Shown: positions 43,055 to 52,909, counted from the first letter of the stretch. The stretch: 64,000 nt of DNA from Desulfosporosinus hippei DSM 8344 (GCF_900100785.1 NZ_FNCP01000013.1:1-64000); one strand, 5' to 3'. Made by a program: numbers and translations. The notes: a model not told the origin generated them from the sequence alone.

Positions 43055-44055
43055 AAAAGAGAGGAATCGGTTTAGGGTGTTCCTGGTATGGCACAGGTTA
43101 TGGGAATGGGTTCCCGGATGTTTCCAGTGCCTTTGTGGAAATTCATGATGACGGTTCGGCCACAGTATTGACAGGGGCCGTTGATGTAGGTCAAGGAAGT
43201 AATTCTATCTTTGCGCAAATCGTGGCGGAAGAACTTGGGCTGGAGGCTCAGGATATCTGTGTCTATTCCGGGGATACGGATGCTACTCCGGATTCAGGGA
43301 CAACGGCAGCGACAAGGCAAACTTATAATACGGGAAATGCTGTTTTAAAGGCCGTTCGCCAAGCAAAATCCTCGTTGCTGGTCTATGCTGCACGAGAGTT
43401 TTCTTGCCCAACTCCGGAAGGAATTGAACTTAAAGAGGGATATATCGGGGTTAAAGGGGATCCTTCACGCAGGGTGCCTTTGGCAGACCTGGTTTTTCAA
43501 GCTCGTTTACGGGGGGAACGGTTTATTAGTGCCGAAAGTTCCACTGCTCGTTCAACCCCTGTAGACCCGGAGACTGGGCAGGGTGCTCCTTACTGGCCCT
43601 ATTCCTTTGGCTGTCAGTCTGCCGAAGTTGAAGTTGATACCGAAACCGGGGTGGTTCAAGTCCTTAAAGTCGTCGCAGTTCATGATGTAGGAAAGGCTCT
43701 CAATCCTACTCAAGTAGAGGGTCAAATTGCAGGTGGAGTTACCCAAGGGATTGGGTATGCTTTGCTTGAGGAATTAGAATTAGACGAGGGAAAAATTAAG
43801 AATCCGGCCTTTTCCAGTTATTTGATTCCCACGGCCTTAGATGTGCCTAATATAGAAGCATTTTTTGTAGAAGATGCAGAGTCCACTGGTCCTTTTGGCG
43901 CTAAGGGACTTGGTGAACCTGCAATGCTTCCGACAGTTGCGGCCATCATTAATGCTATTGATGATGCTGTGGGAGTAAGGATTACGTCTATACCAGCGAC
44001 ACCTGAAAAGATTTTAAAAGCGCTAGCTGAAAAAAACGGGGAGGTGAATCGTTAA
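43051..44055 (+). CDS. Mo hydroxylase, C-terminal Mo-pterin half (NdhM-like)
   Basis: This 334-residue C-terminal half of an XdhA-type protein begins KKRGIGLGCSWYGTGYG. It carries VDVGQGSNSIF (about 47), the SGTTAATRQTYNTGN pterin segment and TGPFGAKGLGEPAML with the active-site Glu (about 285-300). GTG 43051 lies five nt behind GGGGGGGAG and overlaps the previous stop as GTGA. An upstream in-frame start at 43003 would overlap the preceding gene by 50 nt and is less likely. Together with the NdhL-like half it makes one active site. Confidence 0.82.
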   Translation: MKKRGIGLGCSWYGTGYGNGFPDVSSAFVEIHDDGSATVLTGAVDVGQGSNSIFAQIVAEELGLEAQDICVYSGDTDATPDSGTTAATRQTYNTGNAVLKAVRQAKSSLLVYAAREFSCPTPEGIELKEGYIGVKGDPSRRVPLADLVFQARLRGERFISAESSTARSTPVDPETGQGAPYWPYSFGCQSAEVEVDTETGVVQVLKVVAVHDVGKALNPTQVEGQIAGGVTQGIGYALLEELELDEGKIKNPAFSSYLIPTALDVPNIEAFFVEDAESTGPFGAKGLGEPAMLPTVAAIINAIDDAVGVRITSIPATPEKILKALAEKNGEVNR

Positions 44056-44228
44056 CTTTAACCCAGTAGTCATTATTAGGTCTTAAGCTTAAGTCGCACT
44101 TATCCTATGTGATGTCAGTAAGGAAGTATTCAAAACGAAGTTTAATAAAATCAATGAATTTAGCTTAAACTAGAAAAACAAATGAAAAAATTACAATGGG
44201 AAAGTTTATTTTAATGGGAGGGCTGTCC

Positions 44229-45596
44229 ATGTCAACCGTTACAAATAAGAAAAATCCACCTTCAGGTAAACCGGAAGGCTTTTTAGAAAAGTTTTTTCAT
44301 CTCAACGAGTTAGGGACAAATGTTCGTACAGAAGTCATCGCAGGTATAACCACCTTTGTTACCATGGCCTACATTCTATTCGTTAATCCGAATATTTTGA
44401 AGGATGCCGGAATGCCAGTGGCTGCCACTTTTGCTGCAACAGCCATTGCTGCCGCAGTCGGTACTTTGATCATGGGTTTGTATGCAAATTATCCGATTGC
44501 TTTAGCACCAGGAATGGGGCTTAACGCCTTTTTCACCTACGCAGTAGTTTTGGGAATGGGACTTAGTTGGCAAACAGCACTTGGTGCGGTTTTCATCTCC
44601 GGTTTTGTCTTTTTCTTGATGACTGTTACAAAAGTACGAGAATGGATTATCGAAGGTGTACCTGAGGTCTTGAGACTCTCTATTGGGGTAGGTATAGGTT
44701 TATTCATTGCTTTTATTGGACTAAAAAATGGCGGACTAATTATTGCGGATCCAGCAACCTTTGTTGCCTTGGGTGATATGAAGTCCCCTGGTGTTCTGGT
44801 TACTGTCTTCGGACTAATTGTTACCGGCTGGATGATGGCTAAAAATGTTAAAGGCGGCTTGTTAATCGGAATCGCAGCAACCACCGCATTTAGTATGATC
44901 ATGGGTGTTTCACCATTTCCGACGGGAATATCCAGCTTTATTGCTACCTCTAATCCTGTAGCCGCTATCGCACCTGTTGCCTTCCAATTGGATATCAGGG
45001 GAGCCATAAGCTATGGCTTTATCTCAATCCTCTTTGCTTTTACCTTTGTTGACTTGTTTGATAATATCGGAACTCTACTTGGAGTTTCCCGTAAAGCCGG
45101 TCTTTTAGATGAGAACGGAAACCTGCCTCGTGCCGGTAAAGCCCTGATGGCTGATTCTGTGGGAACAATGTTCGGTGCAACCATGGGAACTCCTACAGTA
45201 ACCTCTTATATTGAAAGTGCCTCCGGGGTTGCCGAAGGTGGAAAAAGTGGTTTAACAGCGGTTGTAGTGGCCTGTCTCTTTGCGGTCTCGTTAATTTTTG
45301 CTCCTCTTGTCGGGTTGATTCCTGGACAAGCAACTGCTCCGGTTCTTATTCTAGTGGGTGTTTTAATGATGAGTGAAGTCACTCAAATTAAATTTGATGA
45401 CTTTACGGAAGCTTTGCCGGCCTTTATGACAATTGTCATGATGCCCTTGACCTTCTCCATCGCTCAAGGTCTGGCCTTTGGATTTATGTCCTATACGATT
45501 ATTAAACTGATTACCGGAAAACACAAGGATAATAATCCGGTCACATATATTTTGACTCTGTTATTCATCATTCACTTTATTATTGGCGGACATTAA
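44229..45596 (+). CDS. AzgA-type adenine/guanine/hypoxanthine permease
   Basis: This 455-residue NCS2-superfamily transporter of the AzgA/PbuG/GhxP branch has 12 or more hydrophobic segments. Typical motifs are GITTFVTMAYILFVNP (about 35-50), APGMGLNAFFTY (about 95) and VTSYIESASGVAEGGKSGL (about 325). It should import hypoxanthine, guanine or adenine by proton symport. ATG 44229 lies seven nt behind GGGAGG; the ATG at 44196 would put that site inside the gene. It is probably co-transcribed with the riboswitch-led hydroxylase operon and ends at a bidirectional terminator. Confidence 0.88.
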   Translation: MSTVTNKKNPPSGKPEGFLEKFFHLNELGTNVRTEVIAGITTFVTMAYILFVNPNILKDAGMPVAATFAATAIAAAVGTLIMGLYANYPIALAPGMGLNAFFTYAVVLGMGLSWQTALGAVFISGFVFFLMTVTKVREWIIEGVPEVLRLSIGVGIGLFIAFIGLKNGGLIIADPATFVALGDMKSPGVLVTVFGLIVTGWMMAKNVKGGLLIGIAATTAFSMIMGVSPFPTGISSFIATSNPVAAIAPVAFQLDIRGAISYGFISILFAFTFVDLFDNIGTLLGVSRKAGLLDENGNLPRAGKALMADSVGTMFGATMGTPTVTSYIESASGVAEGGKSGLTAVVVACLFAVSLIFAPLVGLIPGQATAPVLILVGVLMMSEVTQIKFDDFTEALPAFMTIVMMPLTFSIAQGLAFGFMSYTIIKLITGKHKDNNPVTYILTLLFIIHFIIGGH

Positions 45597-45606
45597 TCAA
45601 AACTCG

Positions 45607-45640
45607 ATTTTGGAGAGATGCACCATCATCTCTCCAAAAT
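45607..45640. terminator. Bidirectional terminator after the permease
   Basis: A perfect 14-bp stem ATTTTGGAGAGATG/CATCTCTCCAAAAT with a CACCAT loop. Confidence 0.8.
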
Positions 45641-45769
45641 TATGAACAATATGATTACTGCTTTTCATAGATTAGAGAAAAATCTTAATCTATAAGCTAG
45701 TAACCTGAGTGGTTGGCGTTTTATGTTCAGCACAGCGCCTTTCACGATACAGGAAAGGATGGGAATGGG

Positions 45770-47101
45770 ATGCGTATTCTCTTTAAAAATGCGAATATTG
45801 TTACAATGAATGCTAAGCGCGAGATTCTCCATGGGGATCTGCTTGTTGATGGATCTCAGATTGCAGCAGTTGGGGATGTTATCGAACAACCTGCAGATCA
45901 AGTAATTGACCTCAATGGAGATTTATTAATACCAGGGTTAATTCAGACTCATATTCATTTGTGTCAGACTCTCTTTCGAGGACAGGCTGACGATTTAGAA
46001 CTTTTAGATTGGCTTAAATTGAGAATTTGGCCCCTGGAAGGCGGCCATGATCCGGAATCCTTATATGACTCTGCCTTATTAGGGATTGGAGAATTGTTCC
46101 TGGGTGGGACAACGACGATTGTCGACATGGAAACTGTGCATCATACTGAACATGCCTTCGAAGCCATCCTGACCAGTGGCTTAAGAGCTTTGAGCGGGAA
46201 GGTAATGATGGATGATTGCAATGGAGATATACCACTTTCTTTGCAAGAAAAGACTGAGGATTCGCTGCAGGAAAGCGTAGATTTATTTGAAAAATATCAC
46301 GGTAAAGGAAATGGGCGCCTAGAAGTTGCCTTTACTCCTCGCTTTGTTATTTCCTGCACCGATTCATTATTAAAAGAGGTTTCGCAACTTGCCCGCCAAA
46401 AGAATGCTTTTGTCCATACACACGCCTCGGAAAACCGTTCGGAAATTGAACTTGTGGAAAGTACTCGAGGCATGAGGAACATTATTTATCTGGACAAGGT
46501 GGGATTAACGGGGCCAAAGCTAATCTTAGCTCATTGTATCTGGCTTGATGAGGCAGAAAAGGAGATTCTTGTCCGCACCAAAACAAGAATTTCACATTGC
46601 CCGTCTTCAAATCTTAAGCTGGCCTCCGGAATTGCGCCGATTCCGGAACTTATGAGACGTGGGGCAGAGGTTTCCTTAAGCGCCGATGGGGCACCCTGCA
46701 ACAACAATTTAGACGGATTCCGGGAAATGAGACATGCTGCTTTGATTCAGAAACCCTTACATGGACCGACAGTTATGCCCGCGCGAGAAGTTTTTGAACT
46801 GGCTACCTTGGGTGGAGCAAGAGCTATCGGCCACGAACATGATTTAGGAAGTCTGGAAGTCGGCAAAAAAGCTGATTTGGCAGTCGTAAGCTTGCAGGGA
46901 TTACACACCTGGCCGAATGAACATGTTGATGTTTATTCTCAGTTGGTTTATCAGGCGGTTTCCTCTGATGTTCGCCTGACAATGGTAGACGGCAGAATTG
47001 TTATGAAAGATCGCCAATTATTAACAATTGATGTTCCGAAGCTTAAGTTGAGCTCAACCCGCAGTCTGAATCGAGTCATGCAACGGGTCGGACTTGTTTA
47101 A
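45770..47101 (+). CDS. ATZ/TRZ-type purine or deoxyadenosine deaminase
   Basis: This 443-residue amidohydrolase has QTHIHLCQTLFRGQADD (about 55), HTHASENRSE (about 205), LAHCIWLDEAE and LSADGAPCNNNLDG (about 300). The pattern fits 5'-deoxyadenosine/S-adenosylhomocysteine deaminases and related guanine deaminases. It is distinct from the SsnA-like (18206) and 8-oxoguanine deaminase-like (22751) paralogues. It would feed hypoxanthine- or xanthine-level compounds into the pathway. ATG 45770 follows AGGAAAGGATGGGA; the longer frame from 45713 has no ribosome binding site. Confidence 0.78.
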   Translation: MRILFKNANIVTMNAKREILHGDLLVDGSQIAAVGDVIEQPADQVIDLNGDLLIPGLIQTHIHLCQTLFRGQADDLELLDWLKLRIWPLEGGHDPESLYDSALLGIGELFLGGTTTIVDMETVHHTEHAFEAILTSGLRALSGKVMMDDCNGDIPLSLQEKTEDSLQESVDLFEKYHGKGNGRLEVAFTPRFVISCTDSLLKEVSQLARQKNAFVHTHASENRSEIELVESTRGMRNIIYLDKVGLTGPKLILAHCIWLDEAEKEILVRTKTRISHCPSSNLKLASGIAPIPELMRRGAEVSLSADGAPCNNNLDGFREMRHAALIQKPLHGPTVMPAREVFELATLGGARAIGHEHDLGSLEVGKKADLAVVSLQGLHTWPNEHVDVYSQLVYQAVSSDVRLTMVDGRIVMKDRQLLTIDVPKLKLSSTRSLNRVMQRVGLV

Positions 47102-47132
47102 ACTACCGCTTATTGCTATGTCAATGATCGAA

Positions 47133-47171
47133 AAGTGTCCCCATAGCCCTGGATGGCCAGAGGGGACACTT
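47133..47171 (+). terminator. Terminator of the deaminase gene
   Basis: A perfect 10-bp stem AAGTGTCCCC/GGGGACACTT is followed by CCTATTAAG. Confidence 0.65.
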
Positions 47172-47272
47172 CCTATTAAGAAAGCAGATCAAGCATGTAA
47201 GTAGGAAGCCTTAATTGATTTGTACGTATTAAAGAAATGAAGCCTTATCATACGTGAATGGAGCATGAGCAT

Positions 47273-49009
47273 ATGTCGAGCTTTAAACAAAGAATGGATG
47301 AAGCCCGGGGCCTGGTGAAGATTGACATGGTTCTGAGACGAGCAAGGTTAGTTAATGTCTTTTCGGGAGAAATCCACGAAACAGACATTGGAGTCCATCA
47401 AGGAGCTTTTGTCGGCATTGGCACCTTTGCAGAAGCAGAAAAAGAGCTGGATTTGTGCGGTAAGTATGTTGTTCCGGGCCTGATAGACGGACATGTCCAT
47501 ATTGAAAGCTCGCATCTCTGTCCGGAGGAGTTCTGCTCAGTTCTACTTTCCCATGGTGTAACTACAGCGGTTGTAGATCCTCATGAAATTGCCAATGTTT
47601 TGGGAAGTCGAGGGATTCAATATATCCTGGATAGTGTTAATGGGTTACCCTTTAATACCTTTGTCGCACTTCCCTCATGTGTACCAGCAACAGATTTGGA
47701 AACTTCCGGGGCCCACCTCAAAGCTAAGGATCTCTTACAATTCGTCGGACACCCTAAAGTTATAGGTTTAGGAGAAGTTATGGATTACCTGGGAGTTATC
47801 GAAGCTAAGCAGGATATGGTGGAAAAGCTAAGTCTTCCTGTATCCTTCTTTGATGGACATGCTCCGGGGATATCTCCCCAGGATCTTAATGCTTATTTTC
47901 TAGCCGGAATACATACTGAACATGAATGCTCCACGGTAGAAGAGGCTAAAGAACGTCTGCGACGGGGTTTTCATGTTATGCTGCGAGAGGGGAGTGCAGC
48001 CAAGAACCTTTTAGATCTTTTGCCTGCAGTCACGAGCCAAAATTCCGGACAATGTCTTCTTGTCACAGATGACCGACATCCGATGGATCTTCTAAATGAA
48101 GGCAGCATCGATCATCTTGTTCGCCTGGCGATTAAGGCAGGAGTAGATCCAATTCAAGTAATCCAGATGGCCACGATCAATGCTGCCCGAGCAATTGGGC
48201 TCTCTCGCCTAGGTGCGGTAGCGCCTGGTTATCAAGCGGATTTCCTTGTATTGAATGATTTAAAGAGTTTTGCAATAGAGGAAGTATACTGGCAAGGAAC
48301 AAAGGTAAGCCCAAAGGGCGAGCGGCCAAAATTTCCACGCTCTGATGCCTCTGGACTTACTGAAAGTGTACATTTAACTGATTGGACACCAGAAAAGCTT
48401 AGAGTATTTGCCAATAGCGAATCCAAATCCTTGAACCATGCTCAAGTTCAGGTCATTGGAGTCCAAGATCATTCCCTAGTTACAAGGGCCCTAATACGGG
48501 AACTGCCTGTCAAAGATGGAGTGATTATGACTGATTTAACTCAAAAGATTGCCAAATTAGCGGTGCTGGAACGTCATCATGGAACTGGCAATATCGGGCT
48601 AGGGTTTGTCGAGGGCTTAGGCCTGACCAAAGGAGCTATTGCTTCAACAGTCGCTCATGATTCGCATAATTTAGTTGTCGTCGGAATGAGTGACGAGGAA
48701 ATGAACTTAGCCATTAGAACCTGTGTCGAGATGGGTGGCGGTCTTTGTCTAGTCGATAACCATCAGATAATCGGAAAACTCCCTTTGCCAATTGCCGGAT
48801 TAATGACAGACCTTGATGCCGAAACTGTAGCTCAGAATTTAGCTGAGTTACATAGGTTAGCAGTCGGTCTTGGAATTAATCAAATGGTTGATCCTTTTAT
48901 GACCCTGGCATTTCTTTCTTTACCTGTCATCCCGGAATTAAAACTTACAGATTTAGGCTTAGTTGACGTAGAACACTTTCGGTTAACTAAAGTGGTATTA
49001 GAAAGTTAG
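47273..49009 (+). CDS. ade: Adenine deaminase
   Basis: This 578-residue Ade-family amidohydrolase converts adenine to hypoxanthine and ammonia. Motifs are GLIDGHVHIESS (about 80-91), DPHEIANVLG (about 107), the binuclear-metal Glu in GEVMDYLGV and LLVTDDRHPMDLL (about 265), and the C-terminal Ade domain with HHGTGNIGLGFV and DSHNLVVVG. Length is normal. ATG 47273 is eight nt behind GGAG. It is a separate gene at the end of the purine supercluster and completes entry routes from all three common purines. Confidence 0.93.
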   Translation: MSSFKQRMDEARGLVKIDMVLRRARLVNVFSGEIHETDIGVHQGAFVGIGTFAEAEKELDLCGKYVVPGLIDGHVHIESSHLCPEEFCSVLLSHGVTTAVVDPHEIANVLGSRGIQYILDSVNGLPFNTFVALPSCVPATDLETSGAHLKAKDLLQFVGHPKVIGLGEVMDYLGVIEAKQDMVEKLSLPVSFFDGHAPGISPQDLNAYFLAGIHTEHECSTVEEAKERLRRGFHVMLREGSAAKNLLDLLPAVTSQNSGQCLLVTDDRHPMDLLNEGSIDHLVRLAIKAGVDPIQVIQMATINAARAIGLSRLGAVAPGYQADFLVLNDLKSFAIEEVYWQGTKVSPKGERPKFPRSDASGLTESVHLTDWTPEKLRVFANSESKSLNHAQVQVIGVQDHSLVTRALIRELPVKDGVIMTDLTQKIAKLAVLERHHGTGNIGLGFVEGLGLTKGAIASTVAHDSHNLVVVGMSDEEMNLAIRTCVEMGGGLCLVDNHQIIGKLPLPIAGLMTDLDAETVAQNLAELHRLAVGLGINQMVDPFMTLAFLSLPVIPELKLTDLGLVDVEHFRLTKVVLES

Positions 49010-49053
49010 TTTTAACTTTTAGATCTGTATTTAAGCCATCTTTAGAATTGGGA

Positions 49054-49112
49054 TGCTCCCCTAATTGGTAGACAGATTAAATAATAAAAATCTGTTACTC
49101 AAAGGGGGAGCA
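49054..49112 (+). terminator. Nested hairpin after adenine deaminase
   Basis: The outer stem TGCTCCCC/GGGGAGCA (8 bp) encloses an inner stem ACAGATT/AATCTGT (7 bp). The tail GTTCATTTTATATTT is moderately T-rich. It probably ends the ade transcript. Positions 49113-49415 are AT-rich and hold no other feature I can support. Confidence 0.5.
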
Positions 49113-49415
49113 GTTCATTTTATATTTAGGAACAAGGGGATCAATATCTGGATCTGAAAAAAATAATAGTAGCCATTGCCTTTGCTTGAAGAAGGAAAAG
49201 TTGTCAGTGATCCTTTTCGTAGATTATAATGGTTGGAGAGAAACTATAATATTCTAAATTGTCAAGGGTAGAGTAAAACTTTCTAGGACTAAAGGGAAAA
49301 ATTTTAAAAAAACATAAATACATAAAGGTTTTTAGTGATATTTGACGAACTTAGTCTATTAGGCCAAAATATATAAGACAAAGACAGACACAAATCTTGG
49401 ATAGGGTGAATTTTC

Positions 49416-50483
49416 ATGCGGTTGGTAAGTACTCGTTATGTCAAGGAAGGATCGATTTTAGCACGTCCTGTAATTAATTCTTCAGGTAGAATTTTATTGC
49501 AGACTGGTATTCGCCTGACTGCTTCGTATATTGAACGTTTAGTAGCCATGGGTTATGATGTTCTTTTTATTCAGGATAATCGATTAGAAGACGTTGAATT
49601 TCATATGTCGATTACCGGTCAAACCCGGGAAGTTGCCTATAAAACGATTAAGCATGTCAGCAATTATATAGAGAGTGGTCAAGAAGGGACGTTAGTGGTG
49701 GCCGACGTTCGATCAACTATTCAGCAGATGATTAACGACCTGCTCTTTAGTGCAGATATTTTAGGAAATTTGACCGACATGCAAGGGTATGATGATTATA
49801 CTTTTCACCACTCTATTAATTCAACGATTGTAGGACTTGTCTTAGGGATTGCTTCAGGATATTCAGAACAAAAATTAATTGAGTTTGGCATGGGTATTCT
49901 CATGCATGATATTGGGAAAATATTAATCCCCGAACATATCCTCAATAAAAAAGCACCTTTGACTGAGGCAGAGTTTGAGGAGATCAAGAAGCACGCAGGA
50001 GATGGGTTTAATATTTTACGGAAAAATAAGGACTTCAGTTTACTTTCGGCGCATGTGGCCTTTCAACATCAGGAAAAGTGGGATGGGTCGGGTTACCCCA
50101 GAGGGCTTAAAGGAAGCGAAATTCATGAATATGGCAGATTGGCTGCAGTAGCTGATGTTTATGAAGCTTTGACCAGTAAACGGATTTATCGCAAAGCAAT
50201 TGAGCCTAATGAGGCTTATGAATACATTGTTTCTCAATCTAATACCCATTTTTGTCCTCGAACTTTAGAAGTATTTAAGAAACACATTGCTGTATACCCT
50301 TCAGGTTCTGGGATTCTATTGAGTAATGGACAAAGAGGAAATGTGGTAAAACAAAACCCCGCCTTCCCTAACCGGCCCTTTGTCAGGATGTTCTATGAGA
50401 ATGAAGAGGAACTTGCTTCACCGATGGATTATAATCTGGCAGAATGCCCCTCTCTGATGATTATTGCCGTGGACAACCGTTAA
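49416..50483 (+). CDS. HD-GYP domain cyclic-di-GMP phosphodiesterase
   Basis: This 355-residue protein has an HD-GYP domain at about 125-300: HHSIN (about 130), MHDIGKILIPEHIL (about 162-175), HQEKWDGSGYPRGL (about 217-230) and VADVYEALTSKRIYRKA. All expected metal ligands and the GYP signature are present. The family hydrolyses cyclic di-GMP. The N-terminal 120 residues form no recognised receiver domain but resemble the DUF3391-like region found in many HD-GYP proteins. There is no membrane segment. It is monocistronic and unrelated to the purine genes by context. Confidence 0.9.
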   Translation: MRLVSTRYVKEGSILARPVINSSGRILLQTGIRLTASYIERLVAMGYDVLFIQDNRLEDVEFHMSITGQTREVAYKTIKHVSNYIESGQEGTLVVADVRSTIQQMINDLLFSADILGNLTDMQGYDDYTFHHSINSTIVGLVLGIASGYSEQKLIEFGMGILMHDIGKILIPEHILNKKAPLTEAEFEEIKKHAGDGFNILRKNKDFSLLSAHVAFQHQEKWDGSGYPRGLKGSEIHEYGRLAAVADVYEALTSKRIYRKAIEPNEAYEYIVSQSNTHFCPRTLEVFKKHIAVYPSGSGILLSNGQRGNVVKQNPAFPNRPFVRMFYENEEELASPMDYNLAECPSLMIIAVDNR

Positions 50484-50500
50484 ATATTAGTAAAAAAAGC

Positions 50501-50636
50501 AGAGCCTTTCTTTCCGGACTGATACGCTTGCTTTAGGTAGAACGAATAATACTACTACTGCTGGTGCTGCGGCAGCGGCATGGAGTTTTACCCTGAAAAG
50601 AAGCATATCAAAATGAGTTAGAAGGCTCTTTTTTGT
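50501..50636 (+). ncRNA. Possible small structured RNA
   Basis: AGAGCCTTTCT (50501-50511) pairs with AGAAGGCTCT (50620-50629), with one bulged base, and a T6 run follows. The enclosed 108 nt contain no ORF. Such a closing stem plus terminator tail could be a small RNA or an elaborate 3' end of the HD-GYP mRNA. No known RNA family is recognised. Confidence 0.3.
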
Positions 50637-50680
50637 GTGTAATAGTGTAGATTTATCATGATAATGCAGATCTCATACAT

Positions 50681-50735
50681 CGAAAACCAGGGTTAGTCGC
50701 TTTAGCCAATAGCTTAGCGCCAGCCCTGGTTTTCG
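50681..50735. terminator. Bidirectional terminator between convergent genes
   Basis: A perfect 12-bp stem CGAAAACCAGGG/CCCTGGTTTTCG with a long loop lies between the HD-GYP gene and the convergent YyaL gene, nine nt past the latter's stop. Confidence 0.8.
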
Positions 50736-50743
50736 ATCATTTG

Positions 50744-52855
50744 TTATGAATTGTTCAGAAGTGCTTGGAAATCATCCAGCTGGTGAACAGGTCTTTGACA
50801 GGTAAAATTTTCGCATAAATACGCTGTCGTTTGATCCGGCTCAACAGGGTAATCATGAAGCCAAGGGACAATATCACTAATACTTCCTTCTTGGTACAAA
50901 ACTGATGAATAGGGACGAAACTCAGAGAAGAAAAGTTTACGCATTTCCGGAAGTTCAGTGGAGTTAAGGGAGCCTGCCAGTATCAATTCCTGAGAAGGAT
51001 GAAGCGCATATTGGATAGCTTGGATAAAAGCTGTGTACCCTGAAGGATGCTCTTCAAGAACTGTTCGGAAATCCAGCAATTGCTGCTGGGCCTTTTGTTC
51101 CCAATGTTCATCTCCGGTTAGGCGGGCGAGACGAAGCAAATTGAGGGCAGTAATGGAATTACCCGAAGGAAGGGCGCCGTCATAACTCTCTTTTGGACGA
51201 AAGAGAAGTTCTTCCGCATCTGAGCCCGTCAGGTAATATCCGCCAACTTGTTCGTCAAAAAACAGAGAATCCTGTTGTTTTTGAAGTTCCAGGATGGTTT
51301 GGAGGACTTCAGGTTTGCCGTTTGCAGAGTAAAGTTCCAGAAGACCCCAAATTAAAAAGGCATAATCATCTAAGTATCCCAAGTAGGCAGTATCACCCTC
51401 ACGGTAACGGGCCATCAGACGACCGTCACTTCGCCGAAGCTGAGTAAGTACAAAGTCTGTTGCTCTTTCAGCTGCTTTCAAATAGGAAGTGTCTCCCAGA
51501 ACTTGAGCCCCTTTTGCTAAGGCAGCGATCATCAAACCGTTCCAGGCGGTTAAAATCTTATCATCTTTATGAGGGTGGACACGTTTTTCCCGTGTATTAA
51601 AGAGTGCTTGCCTTGCGGATTCTAGAGATTGCAATATTTCCTCTTCAGATAAAGAGTTCTCTTGGGCAATCTGCTTGATTTTCCCTAATAAAAGGTTCGG
51701 TATATTTTTTCCTTCAAAGTTTCCTTTAGGAGTAATGTCATATACAGCACAATACTTAGCCGCTAGCTCCTTATCTAGAACGGCTTCAACCTCCTGGGGA
51801 GTCCAGACATGGAATTTTCCCTCTTCCCCCTCAGCGTCGGCATCTTCTGCTGAATAGAAACCTCCCTCGGGCGAGGTCATATCTCGCAGTACATAGGTGA
51901 AAATTTCTTGGGCGATTTGAGCATCTTTTGAAAAGTTGGTTGCTTGATAGCTTTCTAAATACGCTAAGGCTAGTAAGGCGTTATCATAAAGCATCTTTTC
52001 AAAGTGAGGTACTAACCATTTATCGTCAGTACTATATCGTGCAAATCCAAATCCCACATGGTCATAGATCCCGCCGAGAGCCATACCATCGAGAGTCTTA
52101 CGGACAATTTCCCGGGCTCTGTCCTGAGGATGATCCTTCCCATAGCGCAGGAGAAAGGTTAGTGTATGTGGAGTCGGAAATTTAGGGGCACTTCCAAAAC
52201 CTCCGTAACGTGAGTCAAAGCTCTGGTCAAGGACGGAATATGCCTGGGAGATAACTTCGTTTCCCCAGGATCGGATGGACTCCGAGGTTTCCTTGAGATT
52301 ACTTGAGACTGGAGATGTTTTATTGGGTACGGAGCGTCCGGTATGGACAGCAGCCACAATCTGATCCGCAGACTCACGTAATTTTAGTTCATTTGTTGCC
52401 CAGAGAGTCCCTACTTGTTCTAGAAGCTCCAGCATTCCCTTATAGCCATAGCGCTCTGTTTTTGGAAAATATGTACCCGCAAAAAATGGCTTTTTCTCAG
52501 GGGTCATCATAATTGTCAGCGGCCAGCCCCCTGATTCTGTTAGAGCCTGACAGAAGGCCATGTAAAGATGGTCAACGTCCGGACGTTCTTCGCGGTCTAC
52601 TTTGATGGAGATAAAGTAGCGATTAAGTAAGGCGGCGACTTCGTCGTCTTCGAAGGATTCCCGTTCCATTACGTGGCACCAGTGACAAGTACTGTAACCT
52701 AAACTAAGAAATATCGGCTTGTTCATCCGACTAGCCTCGTCAAAAGCTTCTTGTCCCCAGGGATACCAATTAACAGGGTTGTAAGCATGTTGGAGAAGGT
52801 AAGGGCTTTTTTCGTTGATTAGTCTGTTGGGCATTTTATCATTCAAACCGAGCAC
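50744..52855 (-). CDS. YyaL/DUF255 thioredoxin-like protein
   Basis: This protein of up to 703 residues has an N-terminal thioredoxin-fold DUF255 domain ([20 protein letters not shown] at about 15-34, the CHWC pair at 57-60 in [14 protein letters not shown]). A long alpha/alpha-barrel region (about 200-690) like N-acylglucosamine 2-epimerases follows. YyaL family members (SSP411/spermatogenesis-associated protein 20 homologues) are widespread and poorly understood. The start is uncertain: GTG at 52855, TTG at 52846 behind GAGG, or ATG at 52834. Its 5' end is only 54 nt from the recombinase gene, so its promoter may have been displaced by the insertion. Confidence 0.88.
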   Translation of the reverse strand: MLGLNDKMPNRLINEKSPYLLQHAYNPVNWYPWGQEAFDEASRMNKPIFLSLGYSTCHWCHVMERESFEDDEVAALLNRYFISIKVDREERPDVDHLYMAFCQALTESGGWPLTIMMTPEKKPFFAGTYFPKTERYGYKGMLELLEQVGTLWATNELKLRESADQIVAAVHTGRSVPNKTSPVSSNLKETSESIRSWGNEVISQAYSVLDQSFDSRYGGFGSAPKFPTPHTLTFLLRYGKDHPQDRAREIVRKTLDGMALGGIYDHVGFGFARYSTDDKWLVPHFEKMLYDNALLALAYLESYQATNFSKDAQIAQEIFTYVLRDMTSPEGGFYSAEDADAEGEEGKFHVWTPQEVEAVLDKELAAKYCAVYDITPKGNFEGKNIPNLLLGKIKQIAQENSLSEEEILQSLESARQALFNTREKRVHPHKDDKILTAWNGLMIAALAKGAQVLGDTSYLKAAERATDFVLTQLRRSDGRLMARYREGDTAYLGYLDDYAFLIWGLLELYSANGKPEVLQTILELQKQQDSLFFDEQVGGYYLTGSDAEELLFRPKESYDGALPSGNSITALNLLRLARLTGDEHWEQKAQQQLLDFRTVLEEHPSGYTAFIQAIQYALHPSQELILAGSLNSTELPEMRKLFFSEFRPYSSVLYQEGSISDIVPWLHDYPVEPDQTTAYLCENFTCQRPVHQLDDFQALLNNS

Positions 52856-52909
52856 CTCATTTTATCTCATAATCTCTCAATAAGAGACTACCTTTGCATC
52901 TCTATACGC

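Noticed and set aside
41789-44055. Single frameshifted xdhA pseudogene
   Set aside because: Both halves keep all motifs, the second has its own Shine-Dalgarno and GTG start, and a naturally split homologue (NdhL/NdhM) exists. Kept only as a caveat.
44537-45007. A 156-codon minus-strand frame in the AzgA permease gene
   Set aside because: Antisense shadow of a membrane protein gene; proline/isoleucine-rich composition is the expected mirror effect.
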